From Acidimicrobiales bacterium (GTDB taxonomy: Bacteria > Actinomycetota > Acidimicrobiia > Acidimicrobiales > Aldehydirespiratoraceae), in assembly GCA_033344915.1 (NCBI GenBank), contig JAWPML010000001.1:2414369-2478368 (forward strand): a stretch of 64,000 nucleotides of DNA, given 5' to 3'. The position numbers were made by a program, and so were the translations under genes. Below the pieces are notes generated by a model. The model was not told the DNA's origin, ran no database searches, and saw only the letters and a list, made by a program, of their open reading frames with translations. Positions 30,156-38,699 of the stretch are shown here, one piece after another; the stretch's first letter is position 1; each line of letters opens with the position of its first letter.

Positions 30156-31590
30156 GTCGATCCTTGTAGACGTCGCGGATGTCCTTGGCCACGGCGACCG
30201 TCCACCATCGGGGCTTGCCCTTCACCCGGTGACGGTTGCTCAACAGGCCACGTTCCTGGGCCAGCGCCTCGACCTCGGGCGGCGGCATCTGCACGTTCAT
30301 CATGCGATGCAGCGCCCCGGCCGCGCCGATCAGCACGAAACAGGTGCCGACGTACTGCTGGTAGTAGAGCCCGTTCACGAAGAAGTTGGCGAAGAAGCCG
30401 GCGAGCAGCGACCCGAAGAGCACCTGACCGAGATGCTTGGTCGTGTCGTCGCGCGCGACATGGCGGATCTGACGCGCCACGGCGATCGCCAGGAGGAACA
30501 TGAACGACAGGACGAGGACACCGACCCACCCGATCTCGAGCAGGGACAGGAGCATCTGGTTGTCCAGCAACAGATACGTGTCGCTGCCCCAGGTGCCGGC
30601 ACCGCGTCCGAACAGGGGTCGCTCCGCGATGAAGTCGAAGGCGATCTCGTAGTCGTCGGTGCGGGCCGTGATCGACGTGTCGTCCTCGAGCCCGCGGAAC
30701 AGCGAGAGGATCGAGCCCAGCAGCGTCGGCGACGACGCGTAGATGCCCATCATCGCGATGACGCCGATGAACGCACCCTGCACGAGCTGGCGGCGGCTCC
30801 AGACGGAGATGAGCGTGCCGAGCGACATCACGATCGCGAGGATCGCCGAGCGTGAGACCGTGGCCGGAAGCGTCGCCCCGATGAGGAACACCGCGACCCA
30901 GTAGGGAATCGCCTTCTTGCGCACCGGCTCGTGGAGGGCGTAGTGGAGCGCGACCGGCAGGATCATCGCCATCAGGATCCCGAGCTCGATCGCGTGGGCG
31001 GTCGTGCCGGTCGCCCGGTCGAACCCACTGCGGGCCCGCGACCGGGCGAGCTCACCACCGTTGAGACTCAACCCCGGATAGCGGATCTCGGCGACGAGAT
31101 CCCACGCCAGATAGAACTGGAGCAGGGCGGTGATCGCCACGATGGCGCCGAGGAAGACCAGGCGCTGGAGCACCTTCTCGAGCTGATCGCGCCGTTCGAT
31201 CGATGCGCCGACGAGCAGGCCGATGCCGATCATCGAGGCGGTCATGACCACCTCGCGCTGGCCGGCCGTGATCTCGTGGTTGTAGAGGTCGCGGTTGTAG
31301 CTGAGCATGTGGCTCATGAACACGACCGTGCCGTAGCCCCAGAGTCCGGCCGCCACGGGGTTGCGGCCCCGCGGAACCATCGACGGCACGAAGCGGGACA
31401 CGACGTACAGCAGACAGGCGCCGAGCCCCACCACGATCGAGGGGCGGGCGATCGACCCACCGCCCGGGAGCACCCACTGCTGCGGGATGAGGAACAGACA
31501 CACCATCCAGACGGTGACGATGGTGAGGGAATCGAACTGCCACCACGGCTTGGGACCGAGTTCGACGGGTTGTTCGAGCTGGGCGGTCAT
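30148..31590 (-). CDS. Wzy-like O-antigen polymerase/ligase
   Basis: 480 residues with about ten to twelve membrane helices and a large periplasmic loop between the late helices, the topology of the Wzy_C/O-antigen ligase family. The loop contains ARTDDYEIAFDFIAERPLFGRGAGTW, a segment typical of the family. Such proteins join lipid-linked repeat units outside the membrane. ATG at 31590 overlaps the stop of the Wzz-like gene (ATGA). Fits directly between two Wzz-like genes and a glycosyltransferase. Confidence 0.85.
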   Translation of the reverse strand: MTAQLEQPVELGPKPWWQFDSLTIVTVWMVCLFLIPQQWVLPGGGSIARPSIVVGLGACLLYVVSRFVPSMVPRGRNPVAAGLWGYGTVVFMSHMLSYNRDLYNHEITAGQREVVMTASMIGIGLLVGASIERRDQLEKVLQRLVFLGAIVAITALLQFYLAWDLVAEIRYPGLSLNGGELARSRARSGFDRATGTTAHAIELGILMAMILPVALHYALHEPVRKKAIPYWVAVFLIGATLPATVSRSAILAIVMSLGTLISVWSRRQLVQGAFIGVIAMMGIYASSPTLLGSILSLFRGLEDDTSITARTDDYEIAFDFIAERPLFGRGAGTWGSDTYLLLDNQMLLSLLEIGWVGVLVLSFMFLLAIAVARQIRHVARDDTTKHLGQVLFGSLLAGFFANFFVNGLYYQQYVGTCFVLIGAAGALHRMMNVQMPPPEVEALAQERGLLSNRHRVKGKPRWWTVAVAKDIRDVYKDRRV

Positions 31591-32213
31591 CGCGCCGCCT
31601 CCGCCGCGAGGTCGGCCGGGCGACGGCGCCGCCGGGGCGCCGCGGGCAGGATGAACTGATCGACGCCGTAGGCCGCGCCGGCGGCCAGCATCCCTGACGC
31701 CGCGACGAGGCCGAGCAGCGCCCGATTGCTCCCCGGCGGGCGGATCGGCGGATAGGTGATGGAGGTGACGGTGCCCCGGAAGCGGGCTGCGCCCACGATG
31801 TCACGCTCCGATTGAATCAGGTCGAGGCGATCGACATAGTCGTCCGCGACGAACTCGATCGCGTCCGACACCCCGGCCTCGGTCGGGCCCCGCAACGCGA
31901 TCACGATGATCGGAAACTCGCTCTGTAAGTCGAAGTCGAAGGTGTCGGGAAGCCCCTCCGCCTTCAAGTTGTTGCGGTACTCGTCGTCGAGCATTTCCAC
32001 CGCGGCGATGATCGCGGGGCCGCGATAGTTGCCGCGGGTGCTGTCGAGCAGGGTGTTCGACGTGCGGGGAAGCGTGACGGTGACGCGGGCTTCGGCGATG
32101 TACTCCGCGCCGGTCGCCCGCAGCTCGTTCGTCAGGAACAGCCCGACGGCCATCACCGGCACGAACACCCACCACTTCCGCAGGATGGCCCAGGCCATCT
32201 CCGGGAACGACAT
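31587..32213 (-). CDS. Wzz-like chain-length/polysaccharide export protein
   Basis: 208 residues. Two membrane helices, one at residues 15-35 (FVPVMAVGLFLTN) and one near 170-190 (ALLGLVAASGMLAAGAAYGV), flank an extracytoplasmic domain; just before the second helix lies IRPPGSNRAL, the Pro-rich motif of Wzz/Wzc co-polymerases. No Walker kinase domain follows. It would control chain length or export. Coupled to the polymerase by ATGA. Confidence 0.78.
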   Translation of the reverse strand: MSFPEMAWAILRKWWVFVPVMAVGLFLTNELRATGAEYIAEARVTVTLPRTSNTLLDSTRGNYRGPAIIAAVEMLDDEYRNNLKAEGLPDTFDFDLQSEFPIIVIALRGPTEAGVSDAIEFVADDYVDRLDLIQSERDIVGAARFRGTVTSITYPPIRPPGSNRALLGLVAASGMLAAGAAYGVDQFILPAAPRRRRRPADLAAEAAR

Positions 32214-32224
32214 GACCGACCGAC

Positions 32225-33013
32225 CTAGCCCTCGGCCCTTCGACCGCGGGCCCGCACCCACCGGCTGGAAGTCTTCTCTTCGAGTTGGGCCTGCCCCGGC
32301 GGGTGCGCCAGTTCCGCGGCCGGGCTCGCCGGCCGGAACTCCGCCGCCGTCTCACCGCCCACGCCGTACTTGGACGCGTCGGACTCGTACTTGTCGAACT
32401 CGTGGAACTCACGACGGCGGTCGCTGAAGAAGTAGAAGATTCCCTCCACCGCGAACGCCGCCACGAACGCGAGCAGGAAGCCCGCGGCGGCAACGGTGAT
32501 CTGACCGGTGCGCACGGCCGAGAAGTCGGCGATCGGCTCGGAGATCTCGAGGAGTTCGGCCCTCGCGAGGGCACCGGCGTCCACGCCGAAACGCTGCTGC
32601 TGCACCGTCATCTCCTCGGTGAACAACCGACCGAGAAGGGCGGCGGACTCGACCGCGACCACTTCGTCGTCGTGGGCGACCTCGAAGGTCACGAACGGGT
32701 CGGCGCGGGCGACCGAGAAGTTGTAGCTCGGGGAGTAGCCGGCCTCCGCGACGTCGGTGCGCCGCTCCGAGGTGTGCATGACGACGACAGCGACGTTGGC
32801 GACAGAGTTGACTCCCGACGGCGTGGTGATGATCGGGTTCGTCGGCCCGTCATCGGTTGTGGTGTCCTGGGCGACGACGAGAAGGAAACTGCCCTCCACC
32901 GTGTAGCTCGGCGATCCGCCGCTGCCGGCCGCGACATAGAGCGCGAGCGCGGCGATGGGGACGGCGACATACCACCGACGCAACAGGATGAGAACGATCG
33001 TTCTGAGGTCCAC
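32225..33013 (-). CDS. Second Wzz-like membrane protein
   Basis: 262 residues. N-terminal helix (AVPIAALALYVAAG), extracytoplasmic region of about 150 residues, a second helix (VAAAGFLLAFVAAFAVEGIFYF) and a charged cytoplasmic tail ending GRRAEG. Same layout as the neighbouring Wzz-like protein but little sequence similarity. GTG start at 33013 has a GGAG site 7 bases upstream. Together the two could form a chain-length control pair. Confidence 0.68.
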   Translation of the reverse strand: MDLRTIVLILLRRWYVAVPIAALALYVAAGSGGSPSYTVEGSFLLVVAQDTTTDDGPTNPIITTPSGVNSVANVAVVVMHTSERRTDVAEAGYSPSYNFSVARADPFVTFEVAHDDEVVAVESAALLGRLFTEEMTVQQQRFGVDAGALARAELLEISEPIADFSAVRTGQITVAAAGFLLAFVAAFAVEGIFYFFSDRRREFHEFDKYESDASKYGVGGETAAEFRPASPAAELAHPPGQAQLEEKTSSRWVRARGRRAEG

Positions 33014-33103
33014 GCAAACTCCATGCAGGCGGGAGCACGAGCACCCGCCACCGTACTCATCGGCCGAATGACGACGTTACCAACCGTTTCTCGTTTGAGT
33101 CGG

Positions 33104-34270
33104 TCAGGAACACGCGATTGCGGCGCCGAATCGCGGCGCCGCGCAGATGCCGTCACCCCAAATCGACGGGCCGAAGGGCTCTGACGCGACCGGCACCGCG
33201 GTGGGGTCCAGGAGGCGGAGATCTCCGACGTCGGGGGCATCGTCGACGAACGCGGGGAAGTCCGCCTGCACACTGCCCGCGTCGCAGGGCTCGTTGCTCA
33301 CGGTGAGATTCTCGACCGTCGCCGGCGTGCAGGGCAACGATGCGACGATGTTGCCGGAGGCGATCAGGTTGTCGCCGGGGTCGACGGTCGAGCCGCCCGA
33401 CGAGATACCGACGGAGCCCCGGATGGTGTTGTGCACGAGCTCCAGGACCGAGGTGTCCGTGGACGCCCACACGATCGCGTGGAATCCCTCGCACCCGACG
33501 CGCTGCTCGGGACACTCGTAGATGACGTTGCCTTCGAGCCTGACATGGCCGACGACGCCCCCCGCGCCGGACCGGATCTGGAACGCCTTGTCGCCACACG
33601 GCAGCACCACGTTGCGGGCGAAGTGAATCTGGTCACCGCCGAGGATCTGTACACAGTCGGTGTGGGCTTCCCCGTCGGAATCCTGGGGGCCGATCACGTT
33701 CGCCTCGAAGAGGAGATTCTCCGGCGTGTCGCCGTCGAACGTCTTGATCTGGACCCCATCCGGTCCGAGTTCGTAGGGCCGGATGAGGTTGCCCCGGATG
33801 AGCACGCCGTCGGCTCCGTTGACGAACAACTGACCGATGCGGCTCGACTCGATGGACGCGCCATCGGCGTTCGGGTTGACGACGATCACCTCGACGTCGA
33901 CGCCGACGATGCGCACACCGGGCGCCGACACCTCGATGGACCCGATGGTTGCGCCGGGCGATCCGACCACGATCGCATCCGCGTCGGTGAGGTCGATCGA
34001 CGCCGTGTGCCCCGCCTCGAGTTCGACCGTCGCCGGCGGCGGGTCGGCGGGCAGGGGCGGCCGGCAGGCGGCCGTCGCCGGATCACACGGCGCGTCGAAC
34101 CACCAGGTCGGCGCGGCGTCCGACGCCGCCGGCAGCGCGGCGACCTGGGTGTCGCCCTCCGCCGAGAAGCTGCACGACCCGATCAGGAGCGCGGCGGTGA
34201 CCGCGGCGCCGAGAAGGCGAGTCAGGCGCAGCGACCCACGGGGAGGGAGACCTCGTCGGAGAACCGACAC
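33104..34270 (-). CDS. Right-handed beta-helix lipoprotein
   Basis: 388 residues. Lipobox LIGSC near residue 33 (lipid-anchored, exported). The rest is a parallel beta-helix with repeated short strands (ADGVLIRGNLIRP, ENLLFEANVIGP, DQIHFARNVVL). The central motif HTDCVQILGGD followed by FQIRSGAGG is shared with the next protein upstream, so the two are paralogues. Such folds bind or act on polysaccharide. The GTG start overlaps the upstream gene by 49 bases and is not supported by a clear ribosome site. Confidence 0.82.
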   Translation of the reverse strand: MSVLRRGLPPRGSLRLTRLLGAAVTAALLIGSCSFSAEGDTQVAALPAASDAAPTWWFDAPCDPATAACRPPLPADPPPATVELEAGHTASIDLTDADAIVVGSPGATIGSIEVSAPGVRIVGVDVEVIVVNPNADGASIESSRIGQLFVNGADGVLIRGNLIRPYELGPDGVQIKTFDGDTPENLLFEANVIGPQDSDGEAHTDCVQILGGDQIHFARNVVLPCGDKAFQIRSGAGGVVGHVRLEGNVIYECPEQRVGCEGFHAIVWASTDTSVLELVHNTIRGSVGISSGGSTVDPGDNLIASGNIVASLPCTPATVENLTVSNEPCDAGSVQADFPAFVDDAPDVGDLRLLDPTAVPVASEPFGPSIWGDGICAAPRFGAAIACS

Positions 34271-35907
34271 AGCATCAGTGCGACGTGGCCGCGAATGATC
34301 GGGTCATCGGGACGGAAGGTACCGTCCGCAAAGCCGTTCATGACACCGACGTCGTTCGCCCAGCGAATGGCCTCGTAGTAATAGGCGTTCGTGCTGACGT
34401 CCGTCAGGCTGACGTTCGGCGCCGACGGCGACCCCGCCGCTCGCCACAGGATCAGCGCGAAGTCGCCACGCGAGATGGCGTCGTGAGGCCGAAAGGTGCC
34501 GTCCGGATAGCCCGTCACGGCGCCGGTCGCGATCGTCCACCGCACCGGCGGCGTGTACCACTGGTTCGCGATCACATCGCTCGGTCGCGCGGCACGCGGT
34601 TCGGCCGGTCGACCGTAGGCCCGCCACAGGAAGGTGACGGTGTGGGCCCGGGTGTTGGTGTCGAGGTGGCCGAACGCCCCTGCGCCGGGACCCTCGGTGG
34701 TGATGCCGACCTCATGGAGCCAGGCGATGGCCTCGCTCATCTCCTTGGACACTCCGCTGCTCGACGAGCCGCAGGTCTGGTCGGCACCGAGGTCGCCGGA
34801 GCAGCCGGCCTGGCCGTCGATGTCGATCGACGGCACGTGGGGACTGCCGACGCCGATCCCCTTGCTGCCCGTCGCGAGATGGAGATCCTGAACCGTCGAC
34901 GCGGGGTCGACCCAGTTCGGCCGACCGTTGATGTCGTTGCTGCCGCAGGTCTTGCCGTCGATCAGGTTCCAGTCCGTGTGGGGGGTGCACGGGATCTCGG
35001 CCGCGATGTTGCCGTAGAAGTGGAGGTCGTCCTCGCCGCCGGACACCGAACCGGAGGAGAGACCGACGGAGCCGTTGATCGAGTTGTGCACGAACCGGAT
35101 GTCGTTGCCCTCGGCCGACACGGTCACCGCGTGGTACCCGTTGCACAGGGTGGTACGCGGCGCGCACTCGCTGATGAAGTTCGACTCGATCAGGACGCTG
35201 CCGACGGTGCCGCCGGCCCCGCTGCGGATCTGGATGGACTTGTCCGCACAGGGGAAGAAGATGTTGCGGGCGACATAGATGTCGTCACCGCCGAGGATCT
35301 GGAGACAGTCGGTGTGGGAATCGCCTTCGAGCAGCTGCGGACCGAGGACGTTGCCGATGATGGTGACGCCGACGGGATTGTCACCGTCGAGACCCTTGAC
35401 CTGCATCGCGTCGGGTCCGTTGGTCGCCGGGTCGATGAGGTTGTCCTGCCAGAGCGTGTCGTCGGCGCCGGTGACGTAGGCCTGGTCGATCGTGTTGCCG
35501 ACCGCATGGTTGTCGTCGGCACCCGGGTGGAAGTACATGACGCCGGTGTCGATGAAGCCGGTGAAGGTGAGCGACGGGACATGGCTGCGGATGCCCCCGA
35601 CCGTGACGGTGCCGGAACCGCTGTGGGGCCGGAAGGTGATGTTGGCCGACGCCGCGTTCCAGCTGACGCTGCGGTCGATCTCCTGGAGGCCGTAGCTTCC
35701 GGCCTTGACCCGGACGGTGTCGCCCGGCTTGGCCTTGCCGAGGGCGGCCTCGAACGAGCCGCACGGACTCGACGACGTGCAGGCGGTGCCTGATCCGGTC
35801 GTGCTGACGTACCAGGTGCTCGCCGCGGCGGCCGGCGATGCGGCCACCACCAGCGAGACAGCGAGAGATGCGAGGATGGCGATGATCGCGAGAGCCCTAC
35901 GGTGCAC
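34222..35907 (-). CDS. Exported beta-helix protein with C-terminal SLH domains
   Basis: 561 residues. Signal peptide with an AxA end (SPAAAAS). Residues about 35-380 are a parallel beta-helix; the conserved core is HTDCLQILGGDDIYVARN and IQIRSGAGG. Residues 390-561 hold three S-layer homology repeats (FGHLDTNTRAHTVTFLW, GYPDGTFRPHDAISRGDFA, GFADGTFRPDDPIIRGHVA), which would attach the protein to wall polysaccharide. GTG at 35907 is preceded by AAGGAA. Paralogue of the lipoprotein at 33104-34270, which lacks SLH repeats. Confidence 0.88.
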   Translation of the reverse strand: MHRRALAIIAILASLAVSLVVAASPAAAASTWYVSTTGSGTACTSSSPCGSFEAALGKAKPGDTVRVKAGSYGLQEIDRSVSWNAASANITFRPHSGSGTVTVGGIRSHVPSLTFTGFIDTGVMYFHPGADDNHAVGNTIDQAYVTGADDTLWQDNLIDPATNGPDAMQVKGLDGDNPVGVTIIGNVLGPQLLEGDSHTDCLQILGGDDIYVARNIFFPCADKSIQIRSGAGGTVGSVLIESNFISECAPRTTLCNGYHAVTVSAEGNDIRFVHNSINGSVGLSSGSVSGGEDDLHFYGNIAAEIPCTPHTDWNLIDGKTCGSNDINGRPNWVDPASTVQDLHLATGSKGIGVGSPHVPSIDIDGQAGCSGDLGADQTCGSSSSGVSKEMSEAIAWLHEVGITTEGPGAGAFGHLDTNTRAHTVTFLWRAYGRPAEPRAARPSDVIANQWYTPPVRWTIATGAVTGYPDGTFRPHDAISRGDFALILWRAAGSPSAPNVSLTDVSTNAYYYEAIRWANDVGVMNGFADGTFRPDDPIIRGHVALMLCRFSDEVSLPVGRCA

Positions 35908-35969
35908 TTGAATGGGTTCCTTGTTTGCCGACTGGGGGTGTGGTTTCCGTCGGTGCCCGCAACCGACAC

Positions 35970-36000
35970 GTAATGTCCGTAACCAAAGTGCAATGTAATG
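35970..36000. promoter_or_regulatory. Three GTAA half-sites between divergent surface genes
   Basis: GTAATG (35970), GTAACC (35979) and GTAATG (35995) lie in the AT-richer 118-base gap between the SLH protein and the PssD-like gene. The first overlaps TAATGT (35971-35976), a possible -10 box for the rightward genes. Possibly an operator; the factor is unknown. Confidence 0.3.
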
Positions 36001-36025
36001 GGTCCGAGGCCGGGAGGGGTGGCAC

Positions 36026-36490
36026 ATGAGCAGAAAATCACCACGCCGGGTCATGGCCGTCGCCTCCGGCGGTGGGCACTGGGTCCAATTGTTACGGCTC
36101 CGTCCCGCCCTGCGGGATCACGATGTCACGTTCGTCACCGTCCGTGACCAGTACCGGGCGGACCTCGACGCCGATGACCGGCTGATCGTGGTGGAGGACG
36201 CGACCCGTTGGGACAGGCTGAAGATGGTGAAGCTCACCCTCCAACTCCTCTGGGCCGTCCTGCGCCATCGCCCGCAGGTCATCATCTCGACCGGCGCCGC
36301 CCCGGGGGTGCTCGCCCTGCAACTCGGCAAGCTCGTCCGCGCCCGCGGCATCTGGGTCGACTCGATCGCCAACTGCGAGGAGATCTCGATGTCCGGACGA
36401 CGGGCCGGCAGGCTCGCCGACCTGTGGCTGACCCAGTGGCCCCATCTCGCGACGGAGGACGGGCCCCGCTACGAGGGTTCGGTCGCGTGA
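36026..36490 (+). CDS. PssD/Alg14-like glycosyltransferase subunit
   Basis: 154 residues. N-terminal half of a split GT28/GT-B enzyme: VMAVASGGGHWVQLLRL at the start, a membrane-seeking helix (VKLTLQLLWAVLRHRPQ), then ISTGAAPGVLALQLGKL and SIANCEEISMSGRRAGRLAD. The partner catalytic subunit is the next gene. In other bacteria the PssD/PssE pair adds glucuronic acid (or a related sugar) to a lipid-linked sugar. ATG follows a GGAGG site. The stop overlaps the partner as GTGA. Confidence 0.88.
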   Translation: MSRKSPRRVMAVASGGGHWVQLLRLRPALRDHDVTFVTVRDQYRADLDADDRLIVVEDATRWDRLKMVKLTLQLLWAVLRHRPQVIISTGAAPGVLALQLGKLVRARGIWVDSIANCEEISMSGRRAGRLADLWLTQWPHLATEDGPRYEGSVA

Positions 36491-36963
36491 TCCTCGTGAC
36501 CGTCGGCGCGCAGATGCCGTTCCCCCGCCTGGTCGACGCCGTCGACGACTGGGCTGCCGCCCACCCCGACGCCGACGTGTTCGCCCAGATCGGCGACCAG
36601 GTCCCGGTGCCGACCCACCTCGCCCACGTGCCCCTCGTCGACCCGCTCGAGCTCCGCACCCGCATCGAGGACGCCGAGCTCGTCGTCGCGCACGCCGGCA
36701 TGGGCACGATCATCACCTGTCTCGAACTGGGTGCGCCGCTCGTGATCTTCGCCCGCGAGGGCGCCCGCCGCGAGACGCGCAACGATCACCAGGTCGCAAC
36801 GGCACGGCACTTCGGCGATCGACCCGGCATCTGGGTCGCAGCGTCCATCGCCGACCTGCACGACCTGATCGACCGGCGCGACGCACTACGGGCCCAGACC
36901 CCCACCGCACCCGAGACCTCGCCCCGGCTCCTCGACACGATCCGGGACTTCATCGATGCGTAG
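36487..36963 (+). CDS. PssE/Alg13-like glycosyltransferase subunit
   Basis: 158 residues. C-terminal, donor-binding half of the split enzyme: VTVGAQMPFPRLVDAVD at the start, then HAGMGTIITCLELGAPLVIFAR and NDHQVATARHFGD, the GT28 nucleotide-sugar site. It starts with GTG coupled to the Alg14-like gene and overlaps the next acetyltransferase gene by 8 bases. Confidence 0.88.
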   Translation: MILVTVGAQMPFPRLVDAVDDWAAAHPDADVFAQIGDQVPVPTHLAHVPLVDPLELRTRIEDAELVVAHAGMGTIITCLELGAPLVIFAREGARRETRNDHQVATARHFGDRPGIWVAASIADLHDLIDRRDALRAQTPTAPETSPRLLDTIRDFIDA

Positions 36964-37540
36964 CGGCTACCGGCTCCACCAGGCCTACACCCGAGCGCGC
37001 GACAAGTTCGTGTCCACCCTCGTGCGGGGCGCGTTCGCCTCGTTCGGCTCCCACAGCGTGCTCGCCCACCCCGTTCGCCTCGGAGGCGTCGAACGCATCC
37101 GCATCGGGTCCGGTGTCTACATCGGGGCCGCGTCCTGGTTGCAGGTCGTCGATCCCGAACCGGGCGGTGAACCGCAGCCGGACATCGTCATCGACATCGG
37201 TGACAACGTCCGCATGTCCGGCATGTGCGTGATCTCCGGCGCGGCGCGCATTCGTATCGAGGAGGGCGCGCTCCTCGCCCGCAACGTCTATGTCGCAGAT
37301 CACGGCCACGCGTTCACCGCCGACGACATCGCGATCCACGAGCAGGGGATCAGCTCCGTCGAGCCGGTGCGTGTCGGCGCCGGGGCATGGCTGGGACAGA
37401 ACGTGGTGCTCCTACCCGGGGCCGACATCGGCAGAGGCAGCATCATCGGCGCGAACTCCGTCGTGCGGGGAACGGTTCCGGATCGGTCGGTGGCCGTCGG
37501 CGCGCCGGCTCGGGTGGTCCGTTCGCTCGACGACGACTGA
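36956..37540 (+). CDS. Left-handed beta-helix (hexapeptide) acyltransferase
   Basis: 194 residues. Hexapeptide repeats fill the centre (IRIGSGVYIGA, IDIGDNVRMSG, IRIEEGALLARNVY, VRVGAGAWLGQNVVLLPG, IGRGSIIGANSVV), with the His in ADHGHAF as the usual catalytic base and a closing VGAPARVV. The WbbJ/maltose acetyltransferase type acetylates a sugar of the repeat unit with acetyl-CoA. Membrane segments are absent, so it acts in the cytosol. Confidence 0.9.
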   Translation: MRSGYRLHQAYTRARDKFVSTLVRGAFASFGSHSVLAHPVRLGGVERIRIGSGVYIGAASWLQVVDPEPGGEPQPDIVIDIGDNVRMSGMCVISGAARIRIEEGALLARNVYVADHGHAFTADDIAIHEQGISSVEPVRVGAGAWLGQNVVLLPGADIGRGSIIGANSVVRGTVPDRSVAVGAPARVVRSLDDD

Positions 37541-37556
37541 GACGAGACTGGCTGTG

Positions 37557-38699
37557 ATGAGCGAACCGCGCGATGTCGTCTTCACGTTCTCCACGGAGAC
37601 GCTGGCGGATGCGGCGGCGCGCGGTCTCGTCCGACCCCCCGAACGAATGCTCCAGACCCTCGTGCGCAGCGACCGGGTCGATCGCGTGCTGGTGGTGGAC
37701 GCGCCCCGGTGGGTCCCGGCCAAGTGGCGGCGCGGGCGAACATCGTGGCCCCCGGCCCTCGGTTCTCCGCGGCCCCATCTTCGTCCCCACCGTTGGACGC
37801 GCCGGGAGGCCGTGGAGGTGGACGCCATCCGGGCGGAGCTCCTACGCCGGGACGCCGCGATCCGGGCGGCGGCCGATCGCGCCGGCATGACCTCACCCGC
37901 CGTCGTCACCTTCGATCCGCTGCTGGCCGGACTGGCGCCGCTCGAGTGGGCCGGCCCCGTCACGTACTACGGGCGCGACGACTGGTCACGTTTTCCTCCT
38001 CGGCGGCCCTGGTGGCCAGCCTACGAGGCCGCCTACGCCGGACTGCGCGCCACCGCACGTGGCGTGCTCGCCGTCAGCGCGCCCCTTCTCGAGCGCATCG
38101 GGCCGACCGGGCCCGCCGAGGTGATCCCCAACGGCATCGACCCGGGCGAGTGGACCGATCCCGGACCGCTCCCCGAATCGCTGGCCGCGCTCCCCCGCCC
38201 GCTGTTCACCTATGTCGGCACGGTGGACGATCGCATCGACGAGGACCTCCTGACCGACCTCGTCGACGGCGAGGGCACCATCCTGCTCGTCGGGCCGTGC
38301 CGCGACGACGAGCGTCGGGCCCGACTCACCGACCTCGGCGCCGTCCTCCATGTCGCGGCCGACCGAGCCGAGCTCGCGGCGATCGTGCGCCATTCGGACG
38401 TCGGCCTCATCCCCCACGCCCGGACGGAGCTCACGGAGGCCATGAGTCCGCTCAAGCTCTACGAGTACCGCGCGGCCGGGATTCCCGTCGCCACCGTCGA
38501 CCTCCCGCCGATCGCGGCCGAGGCGGCCGGCGATGCGGCGATCGTCGTGGCCCCATCCGGCCCGAACGGCTTCGCGCAGGCGGCCCGCGCGGCCGCCGAA
38601 CGCGGCCCCGACGACGAGGCGACCCGCCGCGCCTACGTCGACGACGCCTCCTGGGCTGGACGCCATGCCACCGCCCTCGACATCGCCCTGCGCGCATGA
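37557..38699 (+). CDS. Family 4-type glycosyltransferase
   Basis: 380 residues, GT-B fold. The donor half carries AEVIPNGIDPGEW, FTYVGTVDDRIDE, a lipid/sugar-side LIPHARTELTEAMSPLKLYEYRAAG and PVATVDLP; the EAMSPLKLYEY segment is the family ExxPxxxxE-like motif. The N-terminal half is less conserved. ATG at 37557 follows an in-frame GTG; both are possible. Its stop overlaps the flippase start (ATGA). Confidence 0.85.
   Translation: MSEPRDVVFTFSTETLADAAARGLVRPPERMLQTLVRSDRVDRVLVVDAPRWVPAKWRRGRTSWPPALGSPRPHLRPHRWTRREAVEVDAIRAELLRRDAAIRAAADRAGMTSPAVVTFDPLLAGLAPLEWAGPVTYYGRDDWSRFPPRRPWWPAYEAAYAGLRATARGVLAVSAPLLERIGPTGPAEVIPNGIDPGEWTDPGPLPESLAALPRPLFTYVGTVDDRIDEDLLTDLVDGEGTILLVGPCRDDERRARLTDLGAVLHVAADRAELAAIVRHSDVGLIPHARTELTEAMSPLKLYEYRAAGIPVATVDLPPIAAEAAGDAAIVVAPSGPNGFAQAARAAAERGPDDEATRRAYVDDASWAGRHATALDIALRA

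Noticed and set aside
37709-38695. 817-residue frame ahead of the flippase
   Set aside because: The N-terminal 329 residues are an out-of-frame reading of the glycosyltransferase gene; an ATGA junction marks the flippase start at 38696.
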